Shown here piece after piece: positions 1-5,225 of a stretch of DNA of 5,837 nucleotides. Positions within the stretch are counted from its first letter, which is position 1; each line of letters starts with the position of its first letter. The stretch covers positions 1 through 5,837 of the forward strand of contig CAAEDX010000135.1 in the NCBI GenBank assembly GCA_900754715.1. The letters are read 5' to 3'. The position numbers and the translations under genes are program-made. The notes below the pieces were generated by a model. It was not told the origin of the DNA and did no database searches. It saw nothing but the letters and a program-made list of their open reading frames with translations. Source of the DNA: Erysipelotrichaceae bacterium. Its GTDB lineage: Bacteria; Bacillota_I; Bacilli_A; Erysipelotrichales; Erysipelotrichaceae.

Positions 1-258
1 CATGCGCTGCACGCACTTGCGGATACGATCGAGCACTTTCACCATCACAGCTTCAACCTTTTCCTTCAGCTGTTTGCCGCTGTCTTTATCTTGCAATGCT
101 TCCTCAGCAGGCGCCTTGACCTTTTTCCTGATCATCCGGATGCTCTTTTTCACCATTTGTCCCTTCGCCGCATTTTCCGTTTCCGATGCTTTGCTTTCAT
201 TCTTTCCCGGTACATGCTCTGTCATGATCTGTTCACGCTCATGTTCTGAATTGTTCAT
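1..258 (-). CDS. Unrecognised charged protein, N-terminal part (runs off left edge)
   Basis: The reverse strand is open from an ATG at 258 to the window edge, giving 86 residues with no stop. The start is supported by a perfect AGGAGG (266-271) seven bases upstream and by a promoter at 307-336. The visible part begins MNNSEHEREQ. It has an acidic, polar, low-complexity first 30 residues, then a strongly basic stretch (KKSIRMIRKK) and an amphipathic Lys/Glu-rich segment with likely helical character. No signal peptide, membrane segment or catalytic motif is visible so far. I do not recognise the family. It lies 74 bases downstream of the CatA-like gene on the same strand. I see no terminator between them, so it may be transcribed both from its own promoter and by read-through. 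Confidence 0.75.
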   Translation of the reverse strand, partial: MNNSEHEREQIMTEHVPGKNESKASETENAAKGQMVKKSIRMIRKKVKAPAEEALQDKDSGKQLKEKVEAVMVKVLDRIRKCVQRM

Positions 259-306
259 ATGACGACCTCCTGTTTCGGTTTTCGTGATGATCGGAAAATC
301 TGTTTA

Positions 307-336
307 ATGATATCACCCATGATAGAAAAATGTCAA
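307..336 (-). promoter_or_regulatory. Sigma-A-type promoter for the left-edge gene
   Basis: On the reverse strand there is a perfect TTGACA -35 box (336-331), an 18-base spacer and a TATCAT -10 box (312-307, five of six consensus bases). It lies about 50 bases ahead of the ATG at 258. The TGA stop codon of the upstream CatA-like gene (335-333) lies inside the -35 box. Confidence 0.7.
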
Positions 337-968
337 ATTATCCCATGCGCTGATCCTAGTGAATCGATGCGCTGCTGCAAATGCTCAAGGAATGCACAAG
401 CCTGCAGACCATCCATCTGTACATGATGGAATTGAAACGAGATCGGCAAGGAAAGACCAGCATCCGTTTTCCGATACTTTCCCCAGATCAGAAATGGATT
501 ATTGTAAATGCCGCTGTACATGTTGAGGGCACCATCCAGTTCATGATGGATCAAGGCAGAGGTCCCCACGATCATATGATCCGTGATCTCATGATCCACG
601 CAGGAATGGCGCACTTGCGCGGTCAGCCGCTGATATGCGGCGTCAAACTCATCCAGATCTGACGTAAATGGGATATCACAGGAATTGATGCCGCCATTTG
701 CATTGGCAACGATGACATTGACACCGATGTGTTCATATTCCAGCATCTTTTGACCGGCCGGAAGCAGATAGAATTCTTCGCACGCGGATGCCGCCGCGCC
801 GATGCAATAGCACAGCAGCATGTTCAGCGAGCGGCCTTTTTCTTTCAGGCGCCCCAGATTCGTGATGTCAAAGGTCCGAAAAAGCGTAACCATCGGCATC
901 GGCGCGTTCGCATACAGCTTCCAGCTCTGAGCACGCGTGGTCTGCAGCGGGTCAACTTCTCTCATCAT
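333..968 (-). CDS. CatA-like O-acetyltransferase (diverged chloramphenicol acetyltransferase family)
   Basis: The protein is 211 residues long, close to the usual 213-220 of type A chloramphenicol acetyltransferases (CAT). These cytoplasmic trimers use acetyl-CoA to acetylate the 3-hydroxyl of chloramphenicol. Family features seen are FDITNL near residue 33, PFLIWGKY at 158-165 (CAT: F-x-MGKY) and the active-site segment HHVQMDG at 181-187. There His182 matches the catalytic His195 and Asp186 matches Asp199 of CATIII. Around the motif it departs from the CAT signature: V replaces the usual S/A after HH, and LQ follows DG instead of FH/YH. The PW-containing segment that carries Ser148 in CATIII is replaced by ALIHHELDGALN. 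An acetyltransferase fold is therefore well supported, but activity on chloramphenicol is not. The ATG at 968 was chosen because AGGAG lies eight bases upstream and the length then fits. The ORF extends in frame to 1037, deep in the ABC-F gene. The gene overlaps the ABC-F end by 17 bases, which implies translational coupling. Confidence 0.85.
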   Translation of the reverse strand: MMREVDPLQTTRAQSWKLYANAPMPMVTLFRTFDITNLGRLKEKGRSLNMLLCYCIGAAASACEEFYLLPAGQKMLEYEHIGVNVIVANANGGINSCDIPFTSDLDEFDAAYQRLTAQVRHSCVDHEITDHMIVGTSALIHHELDGALNMYSGIYNNPFLIWGKYRKTDAGLSLPISFQFHHVQMDGLQACAFLEHLQQRIDSLGSAHGII

Positions 969-2445
969 CGATGCGTCTCCTTTCCGATTCCAGCTGCAGC
1001 AGCGTTCCGCCGATCGCTTCCTGGAAAGCTCTGTCATGTTCTACCAAAAGCATAGTAGGCATATGCTGGCGGATCAGCGTCTCGATCTGCATCCTGGATC
1101 CGATATCGATATAGTTCAAGGGCTCATCCCAGATATACAGATGCGCTTGCTGGCAGAGGCTTCCGGCAATCAACACCTTTTTTTTCTGTCCATCGGAGTA
1201 TCCGGCCATGTCCTTTTCAAACTCTGCGCGGGCAAAGCCCATCTTGCGCAGCAACGCCTTGAACAAGCTTTCCTCAATGCCTAACTGCTTTGCGCGGTCT
1301 TTGCAGCGGCCACGCAGAAACGAAGTATCCTGCGGGACATAAGAGATGATCAGACCACTGGCAATGCTGATGCTTCCGGTATGCGCGATCGGCTCCCCCA
1401 TGATCGATCTGAGCAGGCTGCTTTTCCCGCAGCCGTTGCGGCCATTGATAAATACGCGCTCGCCCTGATGGATCACCGCGTTCAACGGCGCGCACACCGT
1501 ATATCCATCATAGACCGGCGCTGCATCCTTCAGCCGGATCAGCACATCGCCATGATAGCGAAGCGTTGAGATCTTCAGCTCTTCCATTTTATCCACATGC
1601 CGAAGCAGGGCGCGCTTTTCCGCAATGGCTTCTTCGCAGCGGGCTTCCATGCCTTTTGCCCGCTTCATCATCTTGGCAGATTTATGACCGACATAACCCT
1701 TATCGGCCGCGCCGCGCTTACTGGCCTCCACACGATCAGACCAGACCATGGCCTGACGGGATGCATCGCGCAGCCGGCGGATATCTTTTTTCAGCTGGGC
1801 ATTGCGTACTTCTTCCTCGCTTTGCCGGCAGCGCACGCTTTCCTGCCACGCAGAATAACTGCCGCGGCAGATCTCGATGCCCTCCTCGCTGAGCGCCATG
1901 ACATGGTCGGCACACTCATCCAGCACGCTGCGGTCATGACAGACCAAGATGAAGCCGCGCTTTCGTTTCAGATATGCGGCGACCAGCGCCCTGCTGTCTG
2001 CATCCAGATGGTTGGTCGGCTCATCGATCAGCGGAAAACAGTCCCCCTGCGCAAACAGCGCCGCCAGCTGTATCTTTGTCTGTTCGCCTTGGGACAGCGT
2101 GTCATAGGAACGTTTCAGCACTTCCTCATCCAGTGCGAGCTTTGACAGCTCCCGCAGCACCTCCCATTCCTGCGCCGCGGGCGCGATCGCTTCCAGCAGC
2201 GCCTTGACCGGCAGGCGCGGATCATCGATCACGCAGGGAAAACGGACAAAATGAGCAGGGGCATCGATGCTTCCTGCATAGCTCTCCTGTCCGCAGAGCA
2301 GCTTCAGCAACGTGGTCTTGCCGCTGCCGTTGCGGCCGACCAATGCCAGCTTCCATTCTGTATCGATCACAAAGCTGACATCGGCAAAGACCGGCACATC
2401 TCCGCCATAGGAAAAAGTCAGATGTTCCGCACGGATCATCGACAT
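952..2445 (-). CDS. Lsa-type ABC-F ATPase (ribosome protection family)
   Basis: This is a 497-residue soluble protein with two ATP-binding domains and no membrane segments, the ABC-F layout. The length equals that of Lsa(A)-type proteins (about 498). NBD1 has Walker A GRNGSGKT (37-44), signature LSQGE (117-121), Walker B with LIDEPTNHLD (139-148) and switch His170. A charged linker (about 200-295) is the part that reaches the peptidyl transferase centre in this family. NBD2 has Walker A GRNGCGKS (335-342), a variant signature YSDGQ (416-420), Walker B LYIWDEPLNYID (436-447) and switch His470. The LYIWDEPLNY block and the GFILVCHDR segment closely recall Lsa proteins. Those proteins bind the ribosome and displace lincosamides, streptogramin A and pleuromutilins. 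The exact drug range cannot be read from sequence. All catalytic Glu and Lys residues are intact. The start at 2445 has a perfect AGGAGGTGA nine bases upstream. It is the middle gene of the operon and overlaps the CatA-like gene. Confidence 0.93.
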   Translation of the reverse strand: MSMIRAEHLTFSYGGDVPVFADVSFVIDTEWKLALVGRNGSGKTTLLKLLCGQESYAGSIDAPAHFVRFPCVIDDPRLPVKALLEAIAPAAQEWEVLRELSKLALDEEVLKRSYDTLSQGEQTKIQLAALFAQGDCFPLIDEPTNHLDADSRALVAAYLKRKRGFILVCHDRSVLDECADHVMALSEEGIEICRGSYSAWQESVRCRQSEEEVRNAQLKKDIRRLRDASRQAMVWSDRVEASKRGAADKGYVGHKSAKMMKRAKGMEARCEEAIAEKRALLRHVDKMEELKISTLRYHGDVLIRLKDAAPVYDGYTVCAPLNAVIHQGERVFINGRNGCGKSSLLRSIMGEPIAHTGSISIASGLIISYVPQDTSFLRGRCKDRAKQLGIEESLFKALLRKMGFARAEFEKDMAGYSDGQKKKVLIAGSLCQQAHLYIWDEPLNYIDIGSRMQIETLIRQHMPTMLLVEHDRAFQEAIGGTLLQLESERRRIDDERS

Positions 2446-2465
2446 GTTTCATCACCTCCTGTTGC

Positions 2466-2490
2466 GGATGCATCAGGCTGTGACGCATCC
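2466..2490 (-). other. Stable intercistronic hairpin between nitroreductase and ABC-F genes
   Basis: In the reverse-strand transcript GGATGCGTCA pairs with TGATGCATCC over ten pairs (one G-U) around the five-base loop CAGCC. It begins two bases after the nitroreductase stop and ends five bases before the AGGAGG (2455-2460) of the ABC-F gene. No U-run follows, so it is not a standard terminator. Possible roles are protection of an mRNA end, a processing site, or control of ABC-F translation; the sequence does not decide between these. Confidence 0.6.
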
Positions 2491-2492
2491 AT

Positions 2493-3008
2493 TCAGATAA
2501 ATCGGACGATATTTTCTTGTTTTTCTTTTTGCAGCGGATCCTGCGCAGCATAGCCGATGACGCATGATTCCAGACACTCATAACGTTCCAGGCCCCACAT
2601 CCGCTTATGTTCCTTGCCCTGCAAGGTCTTGAAATACTGCACAGATGCCGTATGGATCCAGCATGAGCCCAGTTCGAGCTCGGTCGCGGCCAGAAGCATG
2701 TTTTCGACAGCCGCTGCTGCGTCCTGCAAGGGCGTAGAGGCTATTTCCATGTCCGCAAAGACAAAGATGATGGCATCTGCCCCATGATATGGCGATCTAT
2801 CCAGCTTCAGCACATGCATGCAATACTGCAGGAAGAGCGCCTTTTCCTGATCGTCCTGAAGGACGACAAAGCGCAGCGCCTGTGTGTTCCTGCCCGTAGG
2901 CGCCAATACTCCGCAGCGCACGATCTGTTCCAGTTTTTCCTTTTCCACGACGCGGCTGCTGTACGCGCGGGTACTGCGGCGTTTCTCAATGCATTCGATG
3001 ACTCTCAT
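2493..3008 (-). CDS. Nitroreductase family FMN-dependent oxidoreductase
   Basis: The 171-residue protein has the size of compact nitroreductase-fold enzymes, which are homodimers with FMN at the interface. They reduce nitroaromatics, quinones or flavins with NAD(P)H. FMN-binding features seen are RRSTR at 10-14 (the family's RRSxR) and APTGRNTQ at 36-43 (compare APSxxNxQ). A helical core follows, with AAAAVENMLLAATELELGSC at about 97-116, where AxxNMLLAAxxLGLGSC is typical. A late IGYAAQDP segment at 141-148 corresponds to the family's IGYP-like strand. The start is the ATG at 3008, with AAGGAGG a few bases upstream. An in-frame TTG at 3029 has no ribosome binding site, and the AAGGAGG would lie inside the longer reading frame. 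It is the first gene of a three-gene operon with the ABC-F and CatA-like genes. The substrate is unknown. Confidence 0.88.
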   Translation of the reverse strand: MRVIECIEKRRSTRAYSSRVVEKEKLEQIVRCGVLAPTGRNTQALRFVVLQDDQEKALFLQYCMHVLKLDRSPYHGADAIIFVFADMEIASTPLQDAAAAVENMLLAATELELGSCWIHTASVQYFKTLQGKEHKRMWGLERYECLESCVIGYAAQDPLQKEKQENIVRFI

Positions 3009-3050
3009 AAGCCCTCCTTCCGGTTTCAAACCGTTTTCATTTCTGTTTTC

Positions 3051-3059
3051 ATTGTATCA
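3051..3059 (-). promoter_or_regulatory. Extended -10 promoter for the nitroreductase/ABC-F/CatA-like operon
   Basis: The reverse strand reads TGATACAAT: a TACAAT -10 box (3056-3051) preceded by the TGn extension (3059-3057). No good -35 box is found at 16-18 bases, which is tolerated in extended -10 promoters. The site lies between the rplT terminator and the nitroreductase start and would give a 5' leader of roughly 35 bases. Confidence 0.55.
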
Positions 3060-3094
3060 TCTTTTCTCTGCATTGACATCATTTTACGAAACGC

Positions 3095-3126
3095 AAAAAA
3101 ACCGGAAGTCCCTCGCTCCCGGTTTT
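3095..3126 (-). terminator. Rho-independent terminator of the infC-rpmI-rplT operon
   Basis: The reverse strand forms an 11-pair stem, AAAACCGGGAG with CTTCCGGTTTT (one G-U), around a seven-base loop, followed by an unbroken run of seven T (3101-3095) that overlaps the stem end. It begins 16 bases after the rplT stop. It separates the ribosomal protein operon from the nitroreductase operon on the same strand. Confidence 0.9.
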
Positions 3127-3141
3127 CAGATCATCTTTAGC

Positions 3142-3501
3142 TCAGGCTGCCAGCGCTTCCTTGGCCGCATCACACAGCGCAGTGAAACCTGCGGCATCGT
3201 GGATGGCCATCTCAGAGAGCATCTTGCGGTTGACCTCGATGTTGGCCAGCTTCAGACCGTGCATCAGCTTGGAGTAAGAAAGTCCGTTCAATCTCGCTCC
3301 GGCGTTGATACGCGCGATCCACAGCTTGCGCATATTGCCTTTCAGCTTTCTGCGGTCATTGTATGCATACTTGAATGAATGCATGACCTGCTCATGCGCG
3401 GTCTTATATAAAATATGCTTTGATCCGAAATATCCTTTTGCCAGCTTCAGGACACGTTTTCTTCTGTTGCGTGATACAGTTCCACCTTTTACTCTTGCCA
3501 T
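3142..3501 (-). CDS. rplT: Large ribosomal subunit protein bL20
   Basis: The protein is 119 residues, the usual bL20 length. It starts MARVKGG and has the very basic N-terminal extension ([16 protein letters not shown]) that threads into 23S rRNA. The family signature [19 protein letters not shown] lies near residues 79-97. bL20 is an early assembly protein of the 50S subunit. In Bacillus subtilis it represses its own operon by premature transcription termination in the infC leader; a matching leader is present here at 4294-4452. AGGAGG lies eight bases ahead of the ATG. It is the last gene of the operon, 42 bases after rpmI, and is followed by a strong terminator. Confidence 0.98.
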   Translation of the reverse strand: MARVKGGTVSRNRRKRVLKLAKGYFGSKHILYKTAHEQVMHSFKYAYNDRRKLKGNMRKLWIARINAGARLNGLSYSKLMHGLKLANIEVNRKMLSEMAIHDAAGFTALCDAAKEALAA

Positions 3502-3543
3502 GTTCTATTCCTCCTACTCAATATATTCGACTGACTGAAGTGA

Positions 3544-3738
3544 TTACTTCACTAACATTTCTTTGATCCGCTTGAAGTCCGTAGCGTGTACCGTAGCCGG
3601 CTTAGCCAGATGACGACGCTGCTTCTTCGTCTTTCCATGGAAACGGTGAGAAGTATACGCGTGGCTTCTCTTCAGCTTTCCTGAACCGGTGATCTTCACT
3701 CGTTTTGCAAGTCCTCTGTGGGATTTCATCTTTGGCAT
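3544..3738 (-). CDS. rpmI: Large ribosomal subunit protein bL35
   Basis: The protein is 64 residues, typical for bL35, and begins with the family hallmark [13 protein letters not shown]. It is rich in Lys, Arg and His and contains [24 protein letters not shown] residues at about 21-40, where the family has KRxxAxxSHxLxxKxxKxxR. It is a small structural protein of the 50S subunit. AGGAGGT lies about ten bases before the ATG. The gene sits 18 bases after infC and 42 bases before rplT, the standard order of this operon. Confidence 0.97.
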   Translation of the reverse strand: MPKMKSHRGLAKRVKITGSGKLKRSHAYTSHRFHGKTKKQRRHLAKPATVHATDFKRIKEMLVK

Positions 3739-3756
3739 AATTCCTACCTCCTAATT

Positions 3757-4293
3757 TTATTTCTTCTTCGGTGCCATTACCGTTGACATTGTGTTGCCTT
3801 CCAGAAGCGGCTTCTTTTCAACAGTCGCAATATCAGCGCATTCCTCGATAAAGCTATCCATAATCTTTCTGCCGACCTCCAGACGGGTCATCATACGCCC
3901 GCGGAAACGCATGTCGATCTTTACCTTCATGCCGTCTTCCAGCCAGCTGCGCGCATGACGCAGCTTGGTCTCAAAGTCATGCTTGTCGATGACCGGAGAG
4001 AGACGAAGCGGCTTCACTTCCGTCACATGCTGTTTTTTCTTCGCTTCCTTGGCCTTCTTCTGCTGCTCGAAACGATATTTTCCATAGTCGAGCACCTTGC
4101 ATACCGGCGGCTGCGCCTTCGGCGCGACACACAGCAGATCAAGCCCCTGATTGAAAGCGATATCCAGAGCCTCACGACGCATTTTAATTCCCAGCTGTTC
4201 GCCATCAGAATTGATGACCAGCATTTCCTTAAAACGGATCTTCTCGTTTACCAGGTCGTCGTTCACATTGTTAGGAATAACTTTTCTGTTAAT
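3757..4293 (-). CDS. infC: Translation initiation factor IF-3, ATT start
   Basis: With the ATT at 4293 as start the protein is 178 residues, within the normal range for IF3. IF3 binds the 30S subunit, keeps it apart from 50S, and proofreads the start codon and initiator tRNA. The N domain spans about 11-80, with DLVNEKIR, SDGEQLGIK and PPVCKVLDYGKYRFEQQKK. The C domain spans about 90-175, with RLSPVIDKHDFETKL and the RFRGRMM block (129-135). The reading frame continues upstream to ATGs at 4308 and 4353. However, the ribosome binding site GGAGGTG (4306-4300) overlaps the 4308 start region and is correctly placed six bases before the ATT. The 4353 ATG would put the attenuator hairpin in coding sequence. 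ATT is the known conserved infC start in Escherichia coli and Geobacillus stearothermophilus; IF3 represses its own synthesis by discriminating against it. Confidence 0.95.
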   Translation of the reverse strand: MNRKVIPNNVNDDLVNEKIRFKEMLVINSDGEQLGIKMRREALDIAFNQGLDLLCVAPKAQPPVCKVLDYGKYRFEQQKKAKEAKKKQHVTEVKPLRLSPVIDKHDFETKLRHARSWLEDGMKVKIDMRFRGRMMTRLEVGRKIMDSFIEECADIATVEKKPLLEGNTMSTVMAPKKK

Positions 4294-4299
4294 AAAAGA

Positions 4300-4306
4300 C
4301 ACCTCC
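4300..4306 (-). promoter_or_regulatory. Ribosome binding site that sets the infC ATT start
   Basis: GGAGGTG on the reverse strand lies six bases before the ATT at 4293. Its first G is the last base of the upstream in-frame ATG (4308-4306), so that ATG cannot use it. This placement is the main reason for calling the ATT. Confidence 0.85.
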
Positions 4307-4320
4307 ATTTTCTGATTGCC

Positions 4321-4350
4321 GAAAGAAAAGTGGGTACGTACGACCCACTT
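4321..4350 (-). terminator. Attenuator terminator in the infC leader
   Basis: The reverse strand pairs AAGTGGGT with ACCCACTT (eight pairs) around the loop CGTACGT, followed by TTCTTTC. It lies just upstream of the infC ribosome binding site, so termination here would silence infC, rpmI and rplT together. The C-interrupted T-tract suggests an incomplete, regulated terminator. Confidence 0.65.
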
Positions 4351-4458
4351 CATTCCACATCAGACATCATGAATATGCTGCATGGCATTGACCCACATCC
4401 TTTGGACATCGGGTGAGAAGGGGCGCTTCTAACTTTCCACTTGCTTTTCTGCGTTGAT

Positions 4459-4487
4459 ATATTAACACAGCCCGGCTCCTTTGTAAA
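4459..4487 (-). promoter_or_regulatory. Promoter of the infC-rpmI-rplT operon
   Basis: On the reverse strand there is TTTACA (-35, 4487-4482, five of six), a 17-base spacer, then TAATAT (-10, 4464-4459) preceded by TGT, an extended -10. The predicted start is near 4452, giving a leader of about 160 nt. The -35 and spacer lie inside an imperfect inverted repeat (4464-4501), so part of this region could also act as a terminator. Confidence 0.55.
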
Positions 4488-4510
4488 GAGCCTGCCGTGT
4501 TTTAGCACAT

Positions 4511-4534
4511 AAAAAGTCAGGGCATTCCCTGACT
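4511..4534 (-). terminator. Rho-independent terminator after the DUF378 gene
   Basis: The reverse strand forms AGTCAGGG with CCCTGACT (eight pairs) around the tetraloop AATG and then a run of five T. It starts ten bases after the DUF378 stop and precedes the infC promoter. Confidence 0.85.
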
Positions 4535-4543
4535 GCCGAAGGA

Positions 4544-4741
4544 TCAATCGCGACTGATCCGCGGATAAAGCAATATGAGATATAAGCCGCTGATGCCCAC
4601 AAGTATGTAAATGAACTTCGAAAACACGCTTCCGGTCCCAAACAGCATATCTACCAGATTGAACTCAAAGGCACCGATCAAGCCCCAGTTGACCGCACCG
4701 ATGATCGCTATGGTCAGCGCCAGAATATTCAACACTTTCAT
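4544..4741 (-). CDS. DUF378 (YuzA-type) small membrane protein
   Basis: This 65-residue protein matches the DUF378 pattern. The first membrane helix (about 5-25) contains the family hallmark GAVNWGLIG. A short loop has FNLVDMLFG, and a second helix (about 41-60) has IYILVGISGLYLI. It should sit in the cytoplasmic membrane with both ends on the same side. The family's function is unknown. AGGAGG lies eight bases before the ATG at 4741. A TATAAA (4788-4783) about 40 bases upstream could be a -10 box but lacks a convincing -35. The gene is a single unit ending in its own terminator, divergent from the plus-strand gene at 4853. Confidence 0.92.
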   Translation of the reverse strand: MKVLNILALTIAIIGAVNWGLIGAFEFNLVDMLFGTGSVFSKFIYILVGISGLYLILLYPRISRD

Positions 4742-4852
4742 CTCATCATCCTCCTGTCCATATCCTGTGTCATTTTTTCAGCTTTATACATAAGTCAAGA
4801 CTTTTCTTTTTTCTCCATAAAGACAATAATGATGAATACAGGAAGTGATGCT

Positions 4853-5152
4853 ATGAAACTGGAAGAACTGACCGGACTCAAGACCGTGCTTTTTGACATC
4901 GTCCCGCTGGCCAACGAAGAAGCTGGGATCGCATACCTCAACGATACCCACCTGTGGGTGATCAACCTGAATCAGAACCATCCAGGATTTGATCCCAAAC
5001 AAGTCAAGCTGACCCAGATCATCGAACTACTGGAACACCATGCCCATTGTTTCCGCAATCAGGATGATGTTTTCGAACAAGAGCGAACAGCGCTGCTTGC
5101 GCATCTGAAGACGCTCGATCCAGATACCCCGGTCGATCTGCCGCTGCATTAA
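4853..5152 (+). CDS. Unrecognised 99-residue soluble protein
   Basis: I do not recognise this family. The protein is acidic, has no signal peptide or membrane segment, and looks like a small alpha/beta domain. A strand-like stretch (KTVLFDIVPL, 9-18) is followed by NDTHLWVINLN (29-39) and then a helical second half with IIELLEHHAHCFRNQDDVF. The three His and one Cys in EHHAHC are notable, but no metal-site pattern is clear. The ATG at 4853 was chosen because AGGAAGTGA lies seven bases upstream. In-frame ATGs at 4829 and 4832 have no ribosome binding site. It is the only plus-strand gene in the window and is followed 29 bases later by a good terminator. That layout, and sensible codon use throughout, support a real gene. 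No convincing promoter was found in the 111-base divergent gap. Confidence 0.8.
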   Translation: MKLEELTGLKTVLFDIVPLANEEAGIAYLNDTHLWVINLNQNHPGFDPKQVKLTQIIELLEHHAHCFRNQDDVFEQERTALLAHLKTLDPDTPVDLPLH

Positions 5153-5181
5153 ATAAAAAAAGATCATCAAATAGCATATTG

Positions 5182-5210
5182 AAAAGCCTTCATTTTCAGA
5201 AGGTTTTTTT
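5182..5210 (+). terminator. Rho-independent terminator of the plus-strand gene
   Basis: The stem AAAAGCCTTC with GAAGGTTTTT (one G-U) surrounds the seven-base loop ATTTTCA and ends in seven T (5204-5210), beginning 29 bases after the stop codon of the 99-residue protein. Confidence 0.85.
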
Positions 5211-5225
5211 CACATGCCTGACAAA

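Larger units (their letters stand above)
4294..4452 (-). promoter_or_regulatory. infC leader RNA, L20-leader-like attenuator region
   Basis: This stretch lies between the promoter and the infC start. On the transcript strand it holds three hairpins. P1 is AGAAG/CTTCT around CGCCC (4430-4416). P2 pairs ACCC with GGGT and ATGTCC with GGATGT, with one bulged G and an AAA loop (4414-4391). The terminator is at 4350-4321. GTGGGTC occurs twice, in the 3' arm of P2 (4396-4390) and the 5' arm of the terminator (4348-4342). The P2 copy could therefore pair with the terminator's ACCCAC and act as antiterminator. In Bacillus subtilis this operon is controlled by L20-dependent attenuation. Assigning L20 as the ligand here is by analogy of position and architecture; I could not match it to a covariance model. 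Confidence 0.65.

Noticed and set aside
2..262. A plus-strand reading frame of 86 codons rich in Ser and Phe
   Set aside because: It mirrors the reverse-strand gene, which has a perfect AGGAGG and a promoter; the plus frame has no visible start context.
969..1037. Longer N-terminus for the CatA-like protein starting at 1037
   Set aside because: The extra residues lie in the ABC-F coding region, do not resemble CAT, and AGGAG is positioned for the ATG at 968.
1597..2145. A 182-residue plus-strand reading frame
   Set aside because: It is fully antisense to the well-supported ABC-F gene, has no ribosome binding site that I can see, and its translation resembles no protein family; it is a shadow of the codon bias on the other strand.
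2466..2490. Hairpin after the nitroreductase gene as a Rho-independent terminator
   Set aside because: It is followed by GCAACAGGAGG rather than a U-tract, and the next gene lacks any other promoter.
3009..3029. TTG start at 3029 for the nitroreductase
   Set aside because: No SD precedes it, and the AAGGAGG before the ATG at 3008 would be inside the coding region.
3073..3078. TTGACA on the plus strand as a promoter
   Set aside because: No -10 box lies at 16-18 bases and no plus-strand gene follows.
4294..4353. ATG starts at 4353 and 4308 for infC
   Set aside because: The first would place the attenuator hairpin inside the gene, and the second overlaps the ribosome binding site; neither has its own SD.
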